This document shows positions 18,458 through 26,500 of a stretch of DNA of 64,000 nucleotides, one piece after another. The DNA comes from DASRDR01 sp963812945 [NCBI: uncultured Candidatus Rokubacteria bacterium]. Its GTDB lineage: Bacteria > Methylomirabilota > Methylomirabilia > Rokubacteriales. Within the stretch, counting starts at the first letter, position 1. The number at the start of each line of letters is the position of its first letter. The stretch covers positions 682,001 to 746,000 of the forward strand of contig CAWEXD010000010.1 of assembly GCA_963812945.1 (NCBI GenBank), read 5' to 3'. The position numbers and the translations under genes were made by a program. Under the pieces are notes generated by a model, which saw nothing but the letters and a program-made list of their open reading frames with translations, was not told the DNA's origin and ran no database searches.

Positions 18458-19648
18458 GTGCAATCAGCGGAGACCGGAGGGATGCTCACGGAAGTCACGC
18501 AAGGCGTGGAGGCGGGCACGTGGTCTCGGCGGAAGAAGGATGACGCACCTCGCGGAGTCCGACGGCATCCGTCCGGCGTGTGGGCGATCCGGTACACGTG
18601 CGGGGCGGGCCATCTTCACAAGGAGAAGGTGGGGACTCTGAAGTCCGACGCCATCTCTCGCTACCACCAGCGCCGCCAGCGTGCGCTGAGCGAGGCTGGC
18701 TGGTGCCCTGGGGTGGAGCGGGCAGCGGAGCGAACAAAGGCTCGACGCAGGGTCCGCTTCAAGGCCTACGCTGAGGGTTTCGATCGCTGGCGGGAGGCCC
18801 ACCTCCCACGGTCTCGGAAGGCCGATCAGGGCAAGGTTGCGGTGCTGACGGACAAGCTAGGCGATCAATGGCTCGACGAGATCACGGCAGACGACATTGA
18901 GCGGGCGCTCGACGCGATCGGCGCCAAACGCGCGCCGGCCACCCGCAACCGGTACCGGAGCTTCCTCTCGGCACTGTTCAAGCGAGCCCGCCGGGATGGG
19001 CACGTGACCAGCAACCCCGTGCGCGATGTTTCGAGGCTGACCGAGAACAACTCGCGGCTCGCCTTCCTAAACGACCAGGAGGAGGCGGCCATCATGGCGG
19101 CTCTCCCGGTTCACTTCCGACCGCACTTCACCGTCAGTGTCCATACGGGCCTTCGCTGGTCCGAGCAGATGGGGCTGACGTGGCGGTACGTGGACTTCCT
19201 GACCGGCTTTCTGACCGTGCCACGAAGCAAGCACGGCGGGGCGCGACGGGTGCCCATGAACTCGGTGGTCCGGTCAGTGCTCGTGGACCTGGCGACCCGG
19301 AGAACGCGCCCCGATGATGCCGACGAGCCCGTCTTCAAGCCGCAGCCCAAGCAGTCCGACGTGTTCTTCCCCCAGGCCGTCCAGCGCGCCCAGGCGGCCC
19401 TCCGAGAGCAGGGACGGGACGCGACACGCCTGGATGGGTACGTGTGGCATTCGAACCGGCACTCGTTCGCCTCACGGCTCGTCATGGCCGGCGTGGATCT
19501 GCGCACGCTCCAGGAGCTCGGCGGCTGGAAGACGGCCAGCATGGTCAGCCGCTACGCGCACCTCGCACCGGGCCATCTTGCCGCTGCGGTCGAGCGGCTC
19601 GTGACAGCGGCTCCGAGAGCATACCGGTGCTGTGGAACTAGCCCGTAA
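18458..19648 (+). CDS. Tyrosine recombinase / phage-type integrase
   Basis: About 396 residues. An Arg/Lys-rich N-terminal arm-binding segment comes first, then a SAM-like core-binding domain (about 105-200, WLDEITADDIERALDAI, RNRYRSFLSALFKRA). The catalytic domain has the residues expected of tyrosine recombinases: Arg in HTGLRWSEQ, Lys in PRSKHGG, HxxR in SNRHSFASRL, and the nucleophile Tyr in MVSRYAHLAP. It would integrate and excise the island at the tRNA-Leu 3' end, whose attachment repeat starts 81 bp after its stop. The start is uncertain: GTG 18458 or ATG 18482, the latter touching GGAGGG with almost no spacer. A C-terminal Cys pair (YRCCGTSP) is unusual. Confidence 0.93.
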   Translation: MQSAETGGMLTEVTQGVEAGTWSRRKKDDAPRGVRRHPSGVWAIRYTCGAGHLHKEKVGTLKSDAISRYHQRRQRALSEAGWCPGVERAAERTKARRRVRFKAYAEGFDRWREAHLPRSRKADQGKVAVLTDKLGDQWLDEITADDIERALDAIGAKRAPATRNRYRSFLSALFKRARRDGHVTSNPVRDVSRLTENNSRLAFLNDQEEAAIMAALPVHFRPHFTVSVHTGLRWSEQMGLTWRYVDFLTGFLTVPRSKHGGARRVPMNSVVRSVLVDLATRRTRPDDADEPVFKPQPKQSDVFFPQAVQRAQAALREQGRDATRLDGYVWHSNRHSFASRLVMAGVDLRTLQELGGWKTASMVSRYAHLAPGHLAAAVERLVTAAPRAYRCCGTSP

Positions 19649-19729
19649 CTGTCCCGGCGCTCCTTCGGCGCACGAAAACCACGCTCCTGTGGCGGTCGGC
19701 GCTGCGCGGTAACTACGTGCAGAGATTGA

Positions 19730-19784
19730 TGGTGCCGGGAGGGGGAATCGAACCCCCACGGGCTTGCGCCCACCAGATTTTGAG
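19730..19784. repeat. Right attachment repeat (attR) within tRNA-Leu
   Basis: 55 bp identical to 13997-14051; it forms the 3' part of the intact tRNA-Leu gene, including the encoded CCA. The element therefore restored the tRNA sequence on insertion. Confidence 0.92.
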
Positions 19785-19817
19785 TCTGGCGCGTCTGCCT
19801 AGTTCCGCCATCCCGGC
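19730..19817 (-). tRNA. tRNA-Leu (anticodon CAA)
   Basis: The minus strand folds as an 88-nt class II tRNA. The acceptor is GCCGGGA/TCCCGGC with encoded ACCA. The anticodon stem is CCAGA/TCTGG with loop CTCAAAA, so the anticodon is CAA, reading UUG. A long variable arm (GGGCGCAAGCCC-type hairpin) and T loop TTCGATT are present. It is the integration target of the adjacent island, which supplies its 3' 55 nt. Confidence 0.95.
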
Positions 19818-19925
19818 AGCCTCCCGAGTCTAGGGTGCGGTCCTGGGGGGGTCAAGGCGAGGGCGCCCCGTGAGCTGAGGCCCAGCGGAACGCGTGAATC
19901 CACGCGATTCTTCGGGGCCCGCGCC

Positions 19926-19955
19926 TTGACAAGGCGGTGACGCGCACGGTACCGT
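19926..19955 (+). promoter_or_regulatory. Probable tRNA-Ala promoter
   Basis: TTGACA (19926-19931) lies 18 bp before TACCGT (19950-19955), 11 bp upstream of the tRNA-Ala 5' end. The -35 is consensus and the -10 is weak. Confidence 0.45.
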
Positions 19956-19966
19956 CCAGTTCCTAC

Positions 19967-20042
19967 GGGGCTGTAGCTCAGCTGGGAGAGCACGAGGCTG
20001 GCAGTCTCGGGGTCAGGGGTTCGATCCCCCTCAGCTCCACCA
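19967..20042 (+). tRNA. tRNA-Ala (anticodon GGC)
   Basis: A 76-nt cloverleaf: acceptor GGGGCTG/CAGCTCC, D arm GCTC..GAGC, anticodon stem CGAGG/TCTCG with loop CTGGCAG (anticodon GGC), T loop TTCGATC and encoded CCA. The G3-U70 wobble pair, the alanine identity element, is present. Confidence 0.97.
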
Positions 20043-20174
20043 TTTGAATCCGCGGGGTTAGGCGCAGGCCCGGCCCCGCGGATTCTGCTGTTTCGGGGCC
20101 CGATTCCGGTCGGCTCACCACTCAGCCGGGCCGACGCGGGTCGCGTGGCACGGAGGTTGCTCCCTCCAAGCGTC

Positions 20175-21214
20175 ATGCGACGGGATCGCGTCTGTTCGTC
20201 GGGCTCCTGCTGAGCCTCTTGACGGCCGCGCCGGCCGCGGCCCTGGACGGTGCGCCGGCGCCCGAGCCGGCGGCGGGCGAGTCGTCCGCCCCGGAGCCCG
20301 CCGATCTCCGCGAAGAACTCGACCAGTTGCGCGAGCGGCTGAACCGTCTCGAGACCGTCCACGCGAGCCTGCCCCGGTCGCTCCACGCCTTTCCGCTGCC
20401 GGCGCGCCTCGAGTTCGCCGGGGAGGCCGTGCCGCTCGGGCGGTGGGACGTGGCGGAGCGCCTCGAGCGGGAGTTTCTCTTGTCCCTGGGGAATCCCGCC
20501 CAGGTGGTCCTCTGGCTCAAGCGCAGCGCCCGCTACTTCCCGTACATCGAGCGCGAGCTCGCGCGGGCGGGGCTGCCCGACGATCTCAAGTACGTGGCCG
20601 TCATCGAGAGCGCGCTCCTGCCGGGCGCCTACTCGCACGCGAGCGCGCTCGGCATCTGGCAGTTCATCGCGTCGACGGCCCGGCGCTACGGGCTCGCCGT
20701 CACCTCGGGCTGGGACGAGCGGCGCAATCCCGAGCGCTCCACCGCCGCCGCGCTCGCCTTCCTTCGCGAGCTCCGACAGCGGTTCGCCGAGTGGCCGCTC
20801 GCGCTCGCCGCCTACAACGCCGGCGAGACCCGCGTCGACCAGGCGATGCGTCACCAGGGCGTGACGAGCTACTACCAGCTCGCCCTGGCCGACGAGACGG
20901 AGCGCTACGTCTTCCGGGCGCTCGCGGCGAAGCTGATCCTCTCCGAGCCGGAGCGGTACGGCTTCGAGGTGCCGCACGAGCAGCGGTACCGGCCCCACGA
21001 CGCCGACGTCATCGTGATCGACCTCCGGGACCGGACGGCCGTGGCCGAGCTCGCCCGGCAGGCCGGCTCGTTCTACCGGGAGCTCAAGGCGCTGAACCCC
21101 GAGATCGTCGACGACTGGCTCGGGAAGGGTCGCTACGCGATCCGCGTCCCGAAGGGCCACGGCCCGACCCTGCGCGCCGGGCTCCCCGGCCGGGTGGGAA
21201 GCCCCGTGCGATAG
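20175..21214 (+). CDS. Membrane-bound lytic transglycosylase D-like (MltD/Slt) with disturbed start
   Basis: The frame encodes a signal sequence (RLFVGLLLSLLTAAPAAAL), a short coiled coil (ADLREELDQLRERLNRLE) and a lysozyme-like transglycosylase domain. The catalytic Glu is in VAVIESALLPGAYSHASALGIWQF, followed by the conserved LALAAYNAGE. The C-terminal part resembles a cell-wall-binding segment. Such enzymes cleave peptidoglycan to anhydro-muropeptides in the periplasm. No ATG, or GTG upstream of the signal, exists in this frame. ATG 20175 fits only if one G is missing from CGGGATCG (about 20181-20184); otherwise TTG 20219 or a non-standard codon would be used, losing the signal. Family certain, start uncertain. 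Confidence 0.82.
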
Positions 21215-21451
21215 CGTCCGACCGGGCGCCCGCCCGAGGGGCGCCGGATCACGATCGCGCCGCGCCGCTATCCCGGCGAGCGCCCGGGCGCGCCCGCGTG
21301 AGTCCCGGCTGACGCGCCTCCAGCCGGGCCCCGGGGGCGCGCGGGGAACAGACCGAGGCGGCCGTCGCAATTCCTGCCGAGCGGCGCTCCTCCCGGTGGG
21401 AGACTGGATCTCTCGATCGCGGGAAGGGCCCTCCCTTCCCGGGAGGGCACG

Positions 21452-21829
21452 ATGCTCCAGACTCGCGTCTTGCGCCCACGCTGGCTGACCGGCGCCCTGA
21501 TCTTTTGGGCGTCGGCCTGGCTCGCGCTCCCGACCCCGGGCGAGGGGGCGCCACTGCCCCCGGCTCGTGGGGCCGCGGACGTGGCCGGCGCCTCCGGGGC
21601 CGACGGCCCCGCGCTCCGCGACGCCCTCCTGGCCCAGGGCCTGACGCCCGCCGACGCGGACCTCGTCCTGGCCCGCCTGACCCCGGCGGAGCAGGCCGAG
21701 CTGGCCCGGCGCGCCGGGGAGCTGGGGGTGGGCGGAGATCCCAGCTTCGTGCTGATCGTCTTGGCCATCCTGCTCGTGGCGATCCTCCTCTACCTCCCCC
21801 TAGCCGGGAAGATGCAGGGATGGTGGTGA
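21452..21829 (+). CDS. Small membrane-associated protein, PA2779-like
   Basis: A 125-residue protein with an N-terminal signal or anchor (LTGALIFWASAWLALP), a linker, a helical region (LLAQGLTPADADLVLARLTPAEQAELARRAGEL) and a C-terminal transmembrane helix (FVLIVLAILLVAILLYLPL). The layout resembles the PA2779/DUF6627 group of small exported proteins ending in a membrane helix. The resemblance is judged by eye, and function is unknown. It is followed by an independent promoter for the CBS gene. Confidence 0.5.
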   Translation: MLQTRVLRPRWLTGALIFWASAWLALPTPGEGAPLPPARGAADVAGASGADGPALRDALLAQGLTPADADLVLARLTPAEQAELARRAGELGVGGDPSFVLIVLAILLVAILLYLPLAGKMQGWW

Positions 21830-21914
21830 CCGCCCCGGCCCGACGCCGCGGGAGGGTCTAGGGCGGGCGTTGCCGGCAGGGAAAATTTACTGCTGCCGGC
21901 CACAGTTGCGGGCG

Positions 21915-21943
21915 TTGACAGCCCCCGCGCTCCGGCATAGAGT
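21915..21943 (+). promoter_or_regulatory. Promoter of the CBS-domain gene
   Basis: TTGACA (21915-21920), a 17-bp spacer and TAGAGT (21938-21943, 4 of 6) lie 63 bp before the ATG of the CBS-domain gene. Confidence 0.55.
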
Positions 21944-22006
21944 CGCTCCCATCAGGTCCTGCGGGCGCCGCTGCCCTCGGCGGGCCCGCCGGAAGGGGAG
22001 CGCGAC

Positions 22007-22537
22007 ATGGAAGCGCGGGAGTATCACGACGCCTACTCCGAATCGCTCGAGGCGGACTTCCGGGAGCTCGAGAGCGCCCTCCTGAGCGATACGGTCAAGA
22101 TCCTGGCGCCGAACGAGCCCATCAAGTGCTCGGCCGACACCACCGTCCAGGCCGCCATCCTCCAGATGGCCGAGAAGCGCCGGGCCGCGGTGGTCATCGT
22201 GAACCGAGAAGGCGAGCTCCAAGGGATCTTCACCGAGCGCGACCTGCTCCGGCGCGTCGCGGTGCCCGGGCGCGACCCGAAGACGACGCCCCTCGGCGAG
22301 GTCATGACGCGCGAGCCCGAGACGCTCGGCCCGGACTCCCTGATCGCCTACGCGATCAACCGGCTCCACAACGCGCGCTACCGGACGATCCCCTTGATCG
22401 ACGCCCAGGGGCGGCCGATCGGCATCATGACCGTGAACGACATCGTCCAGTGGCTGGCGGAGCTCTTCCCGGAGGCGATCCTCAACGCGCGGCCGGGCGG
22501 CGGACTGAAGCGCCCGCACGACGTCGACGCGGGCTGA
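22007..22537 (+). CDS. Tandem CBS-domain protein
   Basis: A 176-residue cytoplasmic protein with two CBS motifs. The first covers about 30-90 (VQAAILQMAEKRRAAVVIVN..GIFTERDLLRRV) and the second about 100-160 (LIAYAINRLHNARYRTIPLID..GIMTVNDIVQWL). Paired CBS motifs form a Bateman module that binds adenine nucleotides. Stand-alone versions act as energy or redox sensors of partner proteins, but the partner cannot be read here. An N-terminal 28-residue acidic helix precedes the first motif. Confidence 0.87.
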   Translation: MEAREYHDAYSESLEADFRELESALLSDTVKILAPNEPIKCSADTTVQAAILQMAEKRRAAVVIVNREGELQGIFTERDLLRRVAVPGRDPKTTPLGEVMTREPETLGPDSLIAYAINRLHNARYRTIPLIDAQGRPIGIMTVNDIVQWLAELFPEAILNARPGGGLKRPHDVDAG

Positions 22538-22570
22538 CGCGCCTGGCGCGTCGCGCCCCGGAAACACCAC

Positions 22571-22594
22571 CGCCCCCGGAGCGTTCCGGGGGCG
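22571..22594. terminator. Bidirectional hairpin terminator
   Basis: A perfect 10-bp stem (CGCCCCCGGA / TCCGGGGGCG) with a GCGT loop sits between two convergent genes, 34 bp after the CBS gene and 54 bp after the exported-protein gene. No T-run. Confidence 0.65.
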
Positions 22595-22648
22595 GCGCTG
22601 TCACAGGGCCGCGGCCGCGGCGCCTGCCGAGTCGGTCGCGAGGGCGCG

Positions 22649-22936
22649 CTACTTCACCTGCTCGGCGAGCCACTTCGCCGCCTTGGCCTGCGCCTCGGAC
22701 AGACCGTGCTTGCCGCCTCCGTGCGAGGCCTCGGCGTCCTTGACCAGGATCTTGGCTTCCTCGATCATTCCGGCGTTGCGAGCCTTCTGCCGATCGTCGC
22801 CCATCCCGGCCTTGGGCTCGGCGGCCGCGATGGCTTCGTTGGCGCCCTTGACCAGGGTGGGACAGCTGAACGCCCAGACCTGGCCGGCGGCGAGTCCGAC
22901 CAGGAGCGCGAGCGAGACTACGAAGAACGTCCGCAT
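22649..22936 (-). CDS. Small exported helical protein
   Basis: A 95-residue protein with a signal peptide (MRTFFVVSLALLVGLAAGQVWA, cut near VWA-F). The mature part is short and helical, beginning SCPTLVKGANEAI, with a single cysteine and a His/Gly stretch (EASHGGGKHGLSEAQAKAAKWL). Similar short 'CPTLVK' proteins are seen in many proteobacteria, function unknown. GAGGAGG stands 7 nt before the ATG. It is divergent from nuo cluster 1, sharing a 126-bp promoter region. Confidence 0.65.
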   Translation of the reverse strand: MRTFFVVSLALLVGLAAGQVWAFSCPTLVKGANEAIAAAEPKAGMGDDRQKARNAGMIEEAKILVKDAEASHGGGKHGLSEAQAKAAKWLAEQVK

Positions 22937-23043
22937 GGCAGGCCTCCTCTTCGAGGTGAGCGTGGCGAGCGAGAACCCCGTCGGGGAAACGGCGGGGCCT
23001 TCGGCAAGGTTCCCGGCCCGGCGGTACCCGGACCTGACCGCCT

Positions 23044-23052
23044 TGGTATAAT
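23044..23052 (+). promoter_or_regulatory. Extended -10 promoter of nuo cluster 1
   Basis: TG-G-TATAAT: a perfect -10 (23047-23052) with a TGn extension and no clear -35. The likely start is near 23059, only a few nt before the GTG of nuoA (23063), so the operon mRNA would be nearly leaderless. Confidence 0.65.
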
Positions 23053-23062
23053 ACCAGCCGCC

Positions 23063-23416
23063 GTGGCTGAGTACTTCCCCGTTCTCGTCTTCCTCGCGAT
23101 GATCGTGGCCTTCGGCGTCGTGAGCCTGGCCGCCGCGGCGGTGGTCCGCCCCTCGCGCCCGACCCCGGCCAAGCTCGAGAGCTACGAGTGCGGGCCGGAG
23201 CCGATCGGCCCCGCCTGGATCCAGTTCCCGATCGGGTTCTACCTGGTGGCGCTGGTGTTCATCGTCTTCGACGCCCTGGTGGTGTTCCTCTTCCCGTGGG
23301 CCCTCGTCCTCCGCGCGCTCGGGTGGGCGGCCTTCGGGCCGATGCTCCTGTTCCTCCTCATCCTCGGCCTCGGGTGGCTCTACGCGTACCGGGAAGGGAT
23401 CCTCGCGTGGAGATAA
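23063..23416 (+). CDS. nuoA: NADH-quinone oxidoreductase subunit A (cluster 1)
   Basis: A 117-residue membrane subunit of complex I with three helices. The conserved loop [16 protein letters not shown] carries the Cys at the quinone-access region. The start is GTG 23063, directly after the extended -10 promoter; the long upstream extension of the frame is not coding. Its last 10 nt overlap the GTG start of nuoB. It opens cluster 1, which encodes all membrane subunits and the B-C-D-I connecting arm but no NADH module. The closest alternative would be a subunit A of a ferredoxin-type complex, which shares this sequence. Confidence 0.93.
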   Translation: MAEYFPVLVFLAMIVAFGVVSLAAAAVVRPSRPTPAKLESYECGPEPIGPAWIQFPIGFYLVALVFIVFDALVVFLFPWALVLRALGWAAFGPMLLFLLILGLGWLYAYREGILAWR

Positions 23417-24045
23417 AGCCGCCGATCCCGGTCGTCCCGATGCCGGGCTGGGAGGAGATCAAGGACCTCCAGGAGTGGGTCAAGTACCGGCAGGAGCGAC
23501 CCGGCGGGGACCAGGTCTCGGACGCGGTCCAGGGGCTGTGGGACCGTCTCGAGCACTTCCCGGGCGGCTGGCTCGCGGTGACCTCCACCACCAAGCTCTT
23601 CAACTGGGCGCGGAAATCCTCGATGTGGCCGGTGACGTTCGGGCTGGCGTGCTGCGCGATCGAGATGATGGCGACCTTCGCCTCGCGGTTCGACGTCGAG
23701 CGCTTCGGCATGGTGCCGTGGGCGTCGCCGCGTCACGCCGACCTGATGATCGTCTCCGGCACGGTGACCATCAAGATGGCGCCGATGCTCAAGCGCATCT
23801 ACGAGCAGATGGCGGACCCCAAGTGGTGCATCTCCATGGGCTCGTGCGCGAACTCGGGCGGGCCCTTCCGGCACGGCTACCACGTCGTCAAGGGCGTGGA
23901 CCGCGTCGTGCCGGTCGACGTCTACGTCCCCGGGTGCCCCCCGACGCCCGAGTCCCTGATGTTCGGCATCCTCAAGCTCCACGAGAAGGTCGCCACGTTC
24001 GAGCACACCGGCCAGCGGGACGCGCCGGGTGCTCCCCCGGACTGA
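23407..24045 (+). CDS. nuoB: NADH-quinone oxidoreductase subunit B (cluster 1)
   Basis: A 212-residue subunit that holds the terminal [4Fe-4S] cluster N2. Ligand cysteines are visible in [10 protein letters not shown] (tandem Cys), [12 protein letters not shown] and VPGCPPTPE. It has a long N-terminal extension of about 55 residues ([19 protein letters not shown]) before the core, absent from the cluster 2 copy. It passes electrons to quinone at the interface with NuoD and NuoH. GTG start, overlapping nuoA by 10 nt. Confidence 0.95.
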   Translation: MEIKPPIPVVPMPGWEEIKDLQEWVKYRQERPGGDQVSDAVQGLWDRLEHFPGGWLAVTSTTKLFNWARKSSMWPVTFGLACCAIEMMATFASRFDVERFGMVPWASPRHADLMIVSGTVTIKMAPMLKRIYEQMADPKWCISMGSCANSGGPFRHGYHVVKGVDRVVPVDVYVPGCPPTPESLMFGILKLHEKVATFEHTGQRDAPGAPPD

Positions 24046-24130
24046 CGGTGGCGCCGCTTCGATCACGCCGGATCGTCGGGAGCGTCGAGGGGCCGAGGAG
24101 CGCGCAGCCCCGGGCGGTCGGCCCGCGCTC

Positions 24131-24601
24131 GTGACGGCCGACGCCGCGATCGCCCGCCTGCGGGAGGCCTTCGCGGTCGAGGCCGCCGGCGAGGATCCGA
24201 AGCGCCCCCTGGACGTCCGCCACCTCGTGGTGACGGTGCCGGTGGAGCGGTGGGTGGAGTGTCTCCGGTTCGTCCGCGACACCCTCGGCTGCCGCTACTT
24301 CTGCCACCTCACGGCTGTCGACTGGAAGGCGGAGGGCTTCGACGTCGTCTGCCGCGTGGAGAATCTCGAGACGCACCTCGGGCTGACCGTGAAGACGCGC
24401 GTCGCCCGCGAGGCGCCGTGCCCGAGCCTGACGGAGCTCTTCCGCGGCGCGCTCTGGATGGAGCGGGAGTGCCACGAGCTCTTCGGGATCCGCTTCGAGG
24501 GCCATCCCGACCTCCGCCGGCTCCTCTTGCCGGAGGACTGGGAAGGGTATCCACTCCGGAAGGACTACGCGGTCGACACGCCGCATCCTCCGTACCGATG
24601 A
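24131..24601 (+). CDS. nuoC: NADH-quinone oxidoreductase subunit C (cluster 1)
   Basis: A 156-residue peripheral-arm subunit (30-kDa family). Signatures are [56 protein letters not shown]. The likely start is GTG 24131; the frame is open further upstream, but the added residues are Arg-rich and unlike the family. It is separate from NuoD, not fused as in E. coli. About 85 bp separate it from nuoB, a rare gap in this tight operon. A NIPSNAP-like gene follows before nuoD. Confidence 0.93.
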   Translation: MTADAAIARLREAFAVEAAGEDPKRPLDVRHLVVTVPVERWVECLRFVRDTLGCRYFCHLTAVDWKAEGFDVVCRVENLETHLGLTVKTRVAREAPCPSLTELFRGALWMERECHELFGIRFEGHPDLRRLLLPEDWEGYPLRKDYAVDTPHPPYR

Positions 24602-24659
24602 GGGCGCGCCGCGCCCGACCCATGCATGAACCGACTCGAGCCCTTCACGGGAGGTCCCG

Positions 24660-25298
24660 ATGATCCACGAGCTCCGCCGCTACACGATCAAGCCCGGCAA
24701 GACCGCCGAGTACGTCGAGAAGTCCGGCTCCATCGGCCGCCCGGTCCGCGGCGACCGCTACGGCAAGCTCCTCGGGTACTGGTCGACCGAGCTGGGGCCG
24801 CTGAACCAGGTGGTGCACCTCTGGGAATTCGCCGACCTCGCCGCGCGGGCGGCGGCGCGGGCGGGGCTCGCGAAGGACGAGCGCTGGGTCAAGGAGTACC
24901 TGCCGGTGAGCGGGCCCCTCCTGGAGGCCCAGGAGAACCTGATCCTCACGCCGTTCGACTGGGCGCCGTTCCGGCCGACCTCGGGGATGGGCATCCACGA
25001 GCTCCGCGTCTACCGGCTCCATCCGGGCAAGGTGCCCGCGTACAGCGAGGCGATGCGCGAGGCGCTGCCGCTGCGGGAGAAGCACTCCGTGCCGGTGGGC
25101 TACTGGCAGGTCGAGATCGGGCCGCTCAACACCGTCGTGCACCTCTGGGGGTACAAGGACCTGGCGCACCGCGCCGACGTGCGGAAGGCGCTGGCGGCCG
25201 ACGCGACCTGGCAGACGGCCGTCGGCCGGCTCGTGCCGCTCCTCCAGGCCCAGGTGTCGACGATCCTGGTGCCGACGAGCTACTCGCCCTGCCGCTAG
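24660..25298 (+). CDS. Tandem NIPSNAP-domain protein inside the nuo operon
   Basis: A 212-residue protein made of two similar halves, each starting with an IHELR-[RV]Y pattern (MIHELRRYTIKPGK and GIHELRVYRLHPGK). Each continues through GYW..E.GPLN.VVHLW to a closing segment (ENLILTPFDWAPF; VSTILVPTSYSPC). This is the NIPSNAP fold, a dimeric ferredoxin-like alpha/beta barrel. Bacterial members are mostly uncharacterised. GGGAGGT precedes the ATG. It lies between nuoC and nuoD in the same direction, 58 and 36 nt from them, so it is probably co-transcribed with complex I. A link to complex I assembly or quinone chemistry is only a hypothesis. Confidence 0.82.
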   Translation: MIHELRRYTIKPGKTAEYVEKSGSIGRPVRGDRYGKLLGYWSTELGPLNQVVHLWEFADLAARAAARAGLAKDERWVKEYLPVSGPLLEAQENLILTPFDWAPFRPTSGMGIHELRVYRLHPGKVPAYSEAMREALPLREKHSVPVGYWQVEIGPLNTVVHLWGYKDLAHRADVRKALAADATWQTAVGRLVPLLQAQVSTILVPTSYSPCR

Positions 25299-25334
25299 CT
25301 CGATGCGGCGGAGCCCGATGCCCGTGACGCTCCC

Positions 25335-26495
25335 ATGACCGCGCCCGCGCGGACCGTCGTCGAGTACGGCTACGGGGGCAACGAGCGCCTCGTGATGAAC
25401 ATGGGGCCCCAGCATCCGTCCGCCCACGGCGTCTTCCGGATGATCCTCACGCTCGAGGGCGAGACGATCGTCGCCGTCGACCCGGTGATCGGGTACCTCC
25501 ACCGCTGCCACGAGAAGCTCGCCGAGACCCTCACCTACGTCCAGTACCCGTCCATCGCCTCCAAGACCGACTATGTCTCGGCGATGACCGCCGAGCTCTG
25601 CTACGTGCGGGCGGCGGAGCAGCTCGGCCAGATCGAGGTCCCGAAGCGGGCGCAGTACCTCCGCGTCCTGGCGGCGGAGCTCCAGCGCGTCGCCTCCCAC
25701 TGCCTCTGGCTCGGCACCTGGTGCATGGACATGGGCGGGGCGCTCGGGGGCGGGGCGACGATGTTCCTCTACTGCTTCCGCGAGCGGGAGATGATCCTCG
25801 ACCTCTTCGAGGCGCTCACGGGGGCGCGGCTCCTCTACGGGTTCCACCAGGTGGGCGGGACGCGCTACGACATCCCCGCCGGGTGGGCCGAGAAGTGCCG
25901 GGAGACGCTGACCCACATCGAGGGGCGCCTCTTCGAGTACGAGGCCCTCCTCGAGGGGAACACGATCTTCCTGGTGCGCACCCAGGGCGTGGGCGTGATC
26001 TCCCGGGAGCTCGCGCAGGAGGTGGGCGTCTCCGGCCCGCTCCTCCGAGGCTCGGGGTTCTCCCACGACATTCGCCGCGTCGAGCCCTACTCCTCGTACG
26101 AGGAGTTCCAATTCGACGTGCCGGTCGAGACCGCCGCGGACTGCCACGCGCGCTACCGCGTCCGGATGCAGGAGTTCCGGCAGGCGATCCGCATCGTCCG
26201 CCAGGCGCTGGACGGGCTGCCGGCGGGGCCCATCTCGTCGCGCCCCGGGGTCAAGTCGATCGGCCAGGTGAAGCTCCCGAAGGGCGAGACCTACGCGCGG
26301 GTCGAGAGCCCGCGGGGCGAGGTCGGGATCTACCTCGTCTCGGACGGCTCGACGAAGCCCTACCGCATGAAGTGGCGCGGGGCGTCGTTCTCGAACCTGG
26401 CGGTGGCGGGCCACATCCTGCCGGGCCACAAGATCGCCGACGCCGTCGCCATCCTGGGCTCGATCGACCCCGTCTTCGGCGAGGTCGACCGCTAG
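25335..26495 (+). CDS. nuoD: NADH-quinone oxidoreductase subunit D (cluster 1)
   Basis: A 386-residue 49-kDa-type subunit that forms the quinone site with NuoB. Motifs are NMGPQHPSAHGVFR (quinone-site His), GYLHRCHEKLAE, the hydrogenase-derived region LWLGTWCMDMGG, and the C-terminal HILPGHKIADAVAILGSIDPVFGEVDR. The terminal Arg is the usual family end. Sequence differs markedly from the cluster 2 paralogue (469 residues), so the two clusters are not a recent duplication. Confidence 0.96.
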   Translation: MTAPARTVVEYGYGGNERLVMNMGPQHPSAHGVFRMILTLEGETIVAVDPVIGYLHRCHEKLAETLTYVQYPSIASKTDYVSAMTAELCYVRAAEQLGQIEVPKRAQYLRVLAAELQRVASHCLWLGTWCMDMGGALGGGATMFLYCFREREMILDLFEALTGARLLYGFHQVGGTRYDIPAGWAEKCRETLTHIEGRLFEYEALLEGNTIFLVRTQGVGVISRELAQEVGVSGPLLRGSGFSHDIRRVEPYSSYEEFQFDVPVETAADCHARYRVRMQEFRQAIRIVRQALDGLPAGPISSRPGVKSIGQVKLPKGETYARVESPRGEVGIYLVSDGSTKPYRMKWRGASFSNLAVAGHILPGHKIADAVAILGSIDPVFGEVDR

Positions 26496-26500
26496 CCGCG

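Larger units (their letters stand above)
13997..19784. mobile_element. Genomic island integrated in tRNA-Leu(CAA)
   Basis: A perfect 55-bp direct repeat (13997-14051 and 19730-19784) bounds 5.73 kb of DNA. The right copy is the 3' part of an intact minus-strand tRNA-Leu gene, and the left copy is a detached duplicate of that 3' end. A tyrosine integrase gene lies immediately inside the right repeat, and an excisionase-like HTH protein is also present. The DNA inside is visibly less GC-rich and less biased in codon use than the flanks. The element has no recognisable conjugation or capsid genes, so it looks like a small, perhaps defective or satellite-type integrative element. Confidence 0.88.

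Noticed and set aside
18102-18641. 179-codon plus-strand open frame before the integrase
   Set aside because: No domain, poor composition, and it overlaps the integrase start in another frame.
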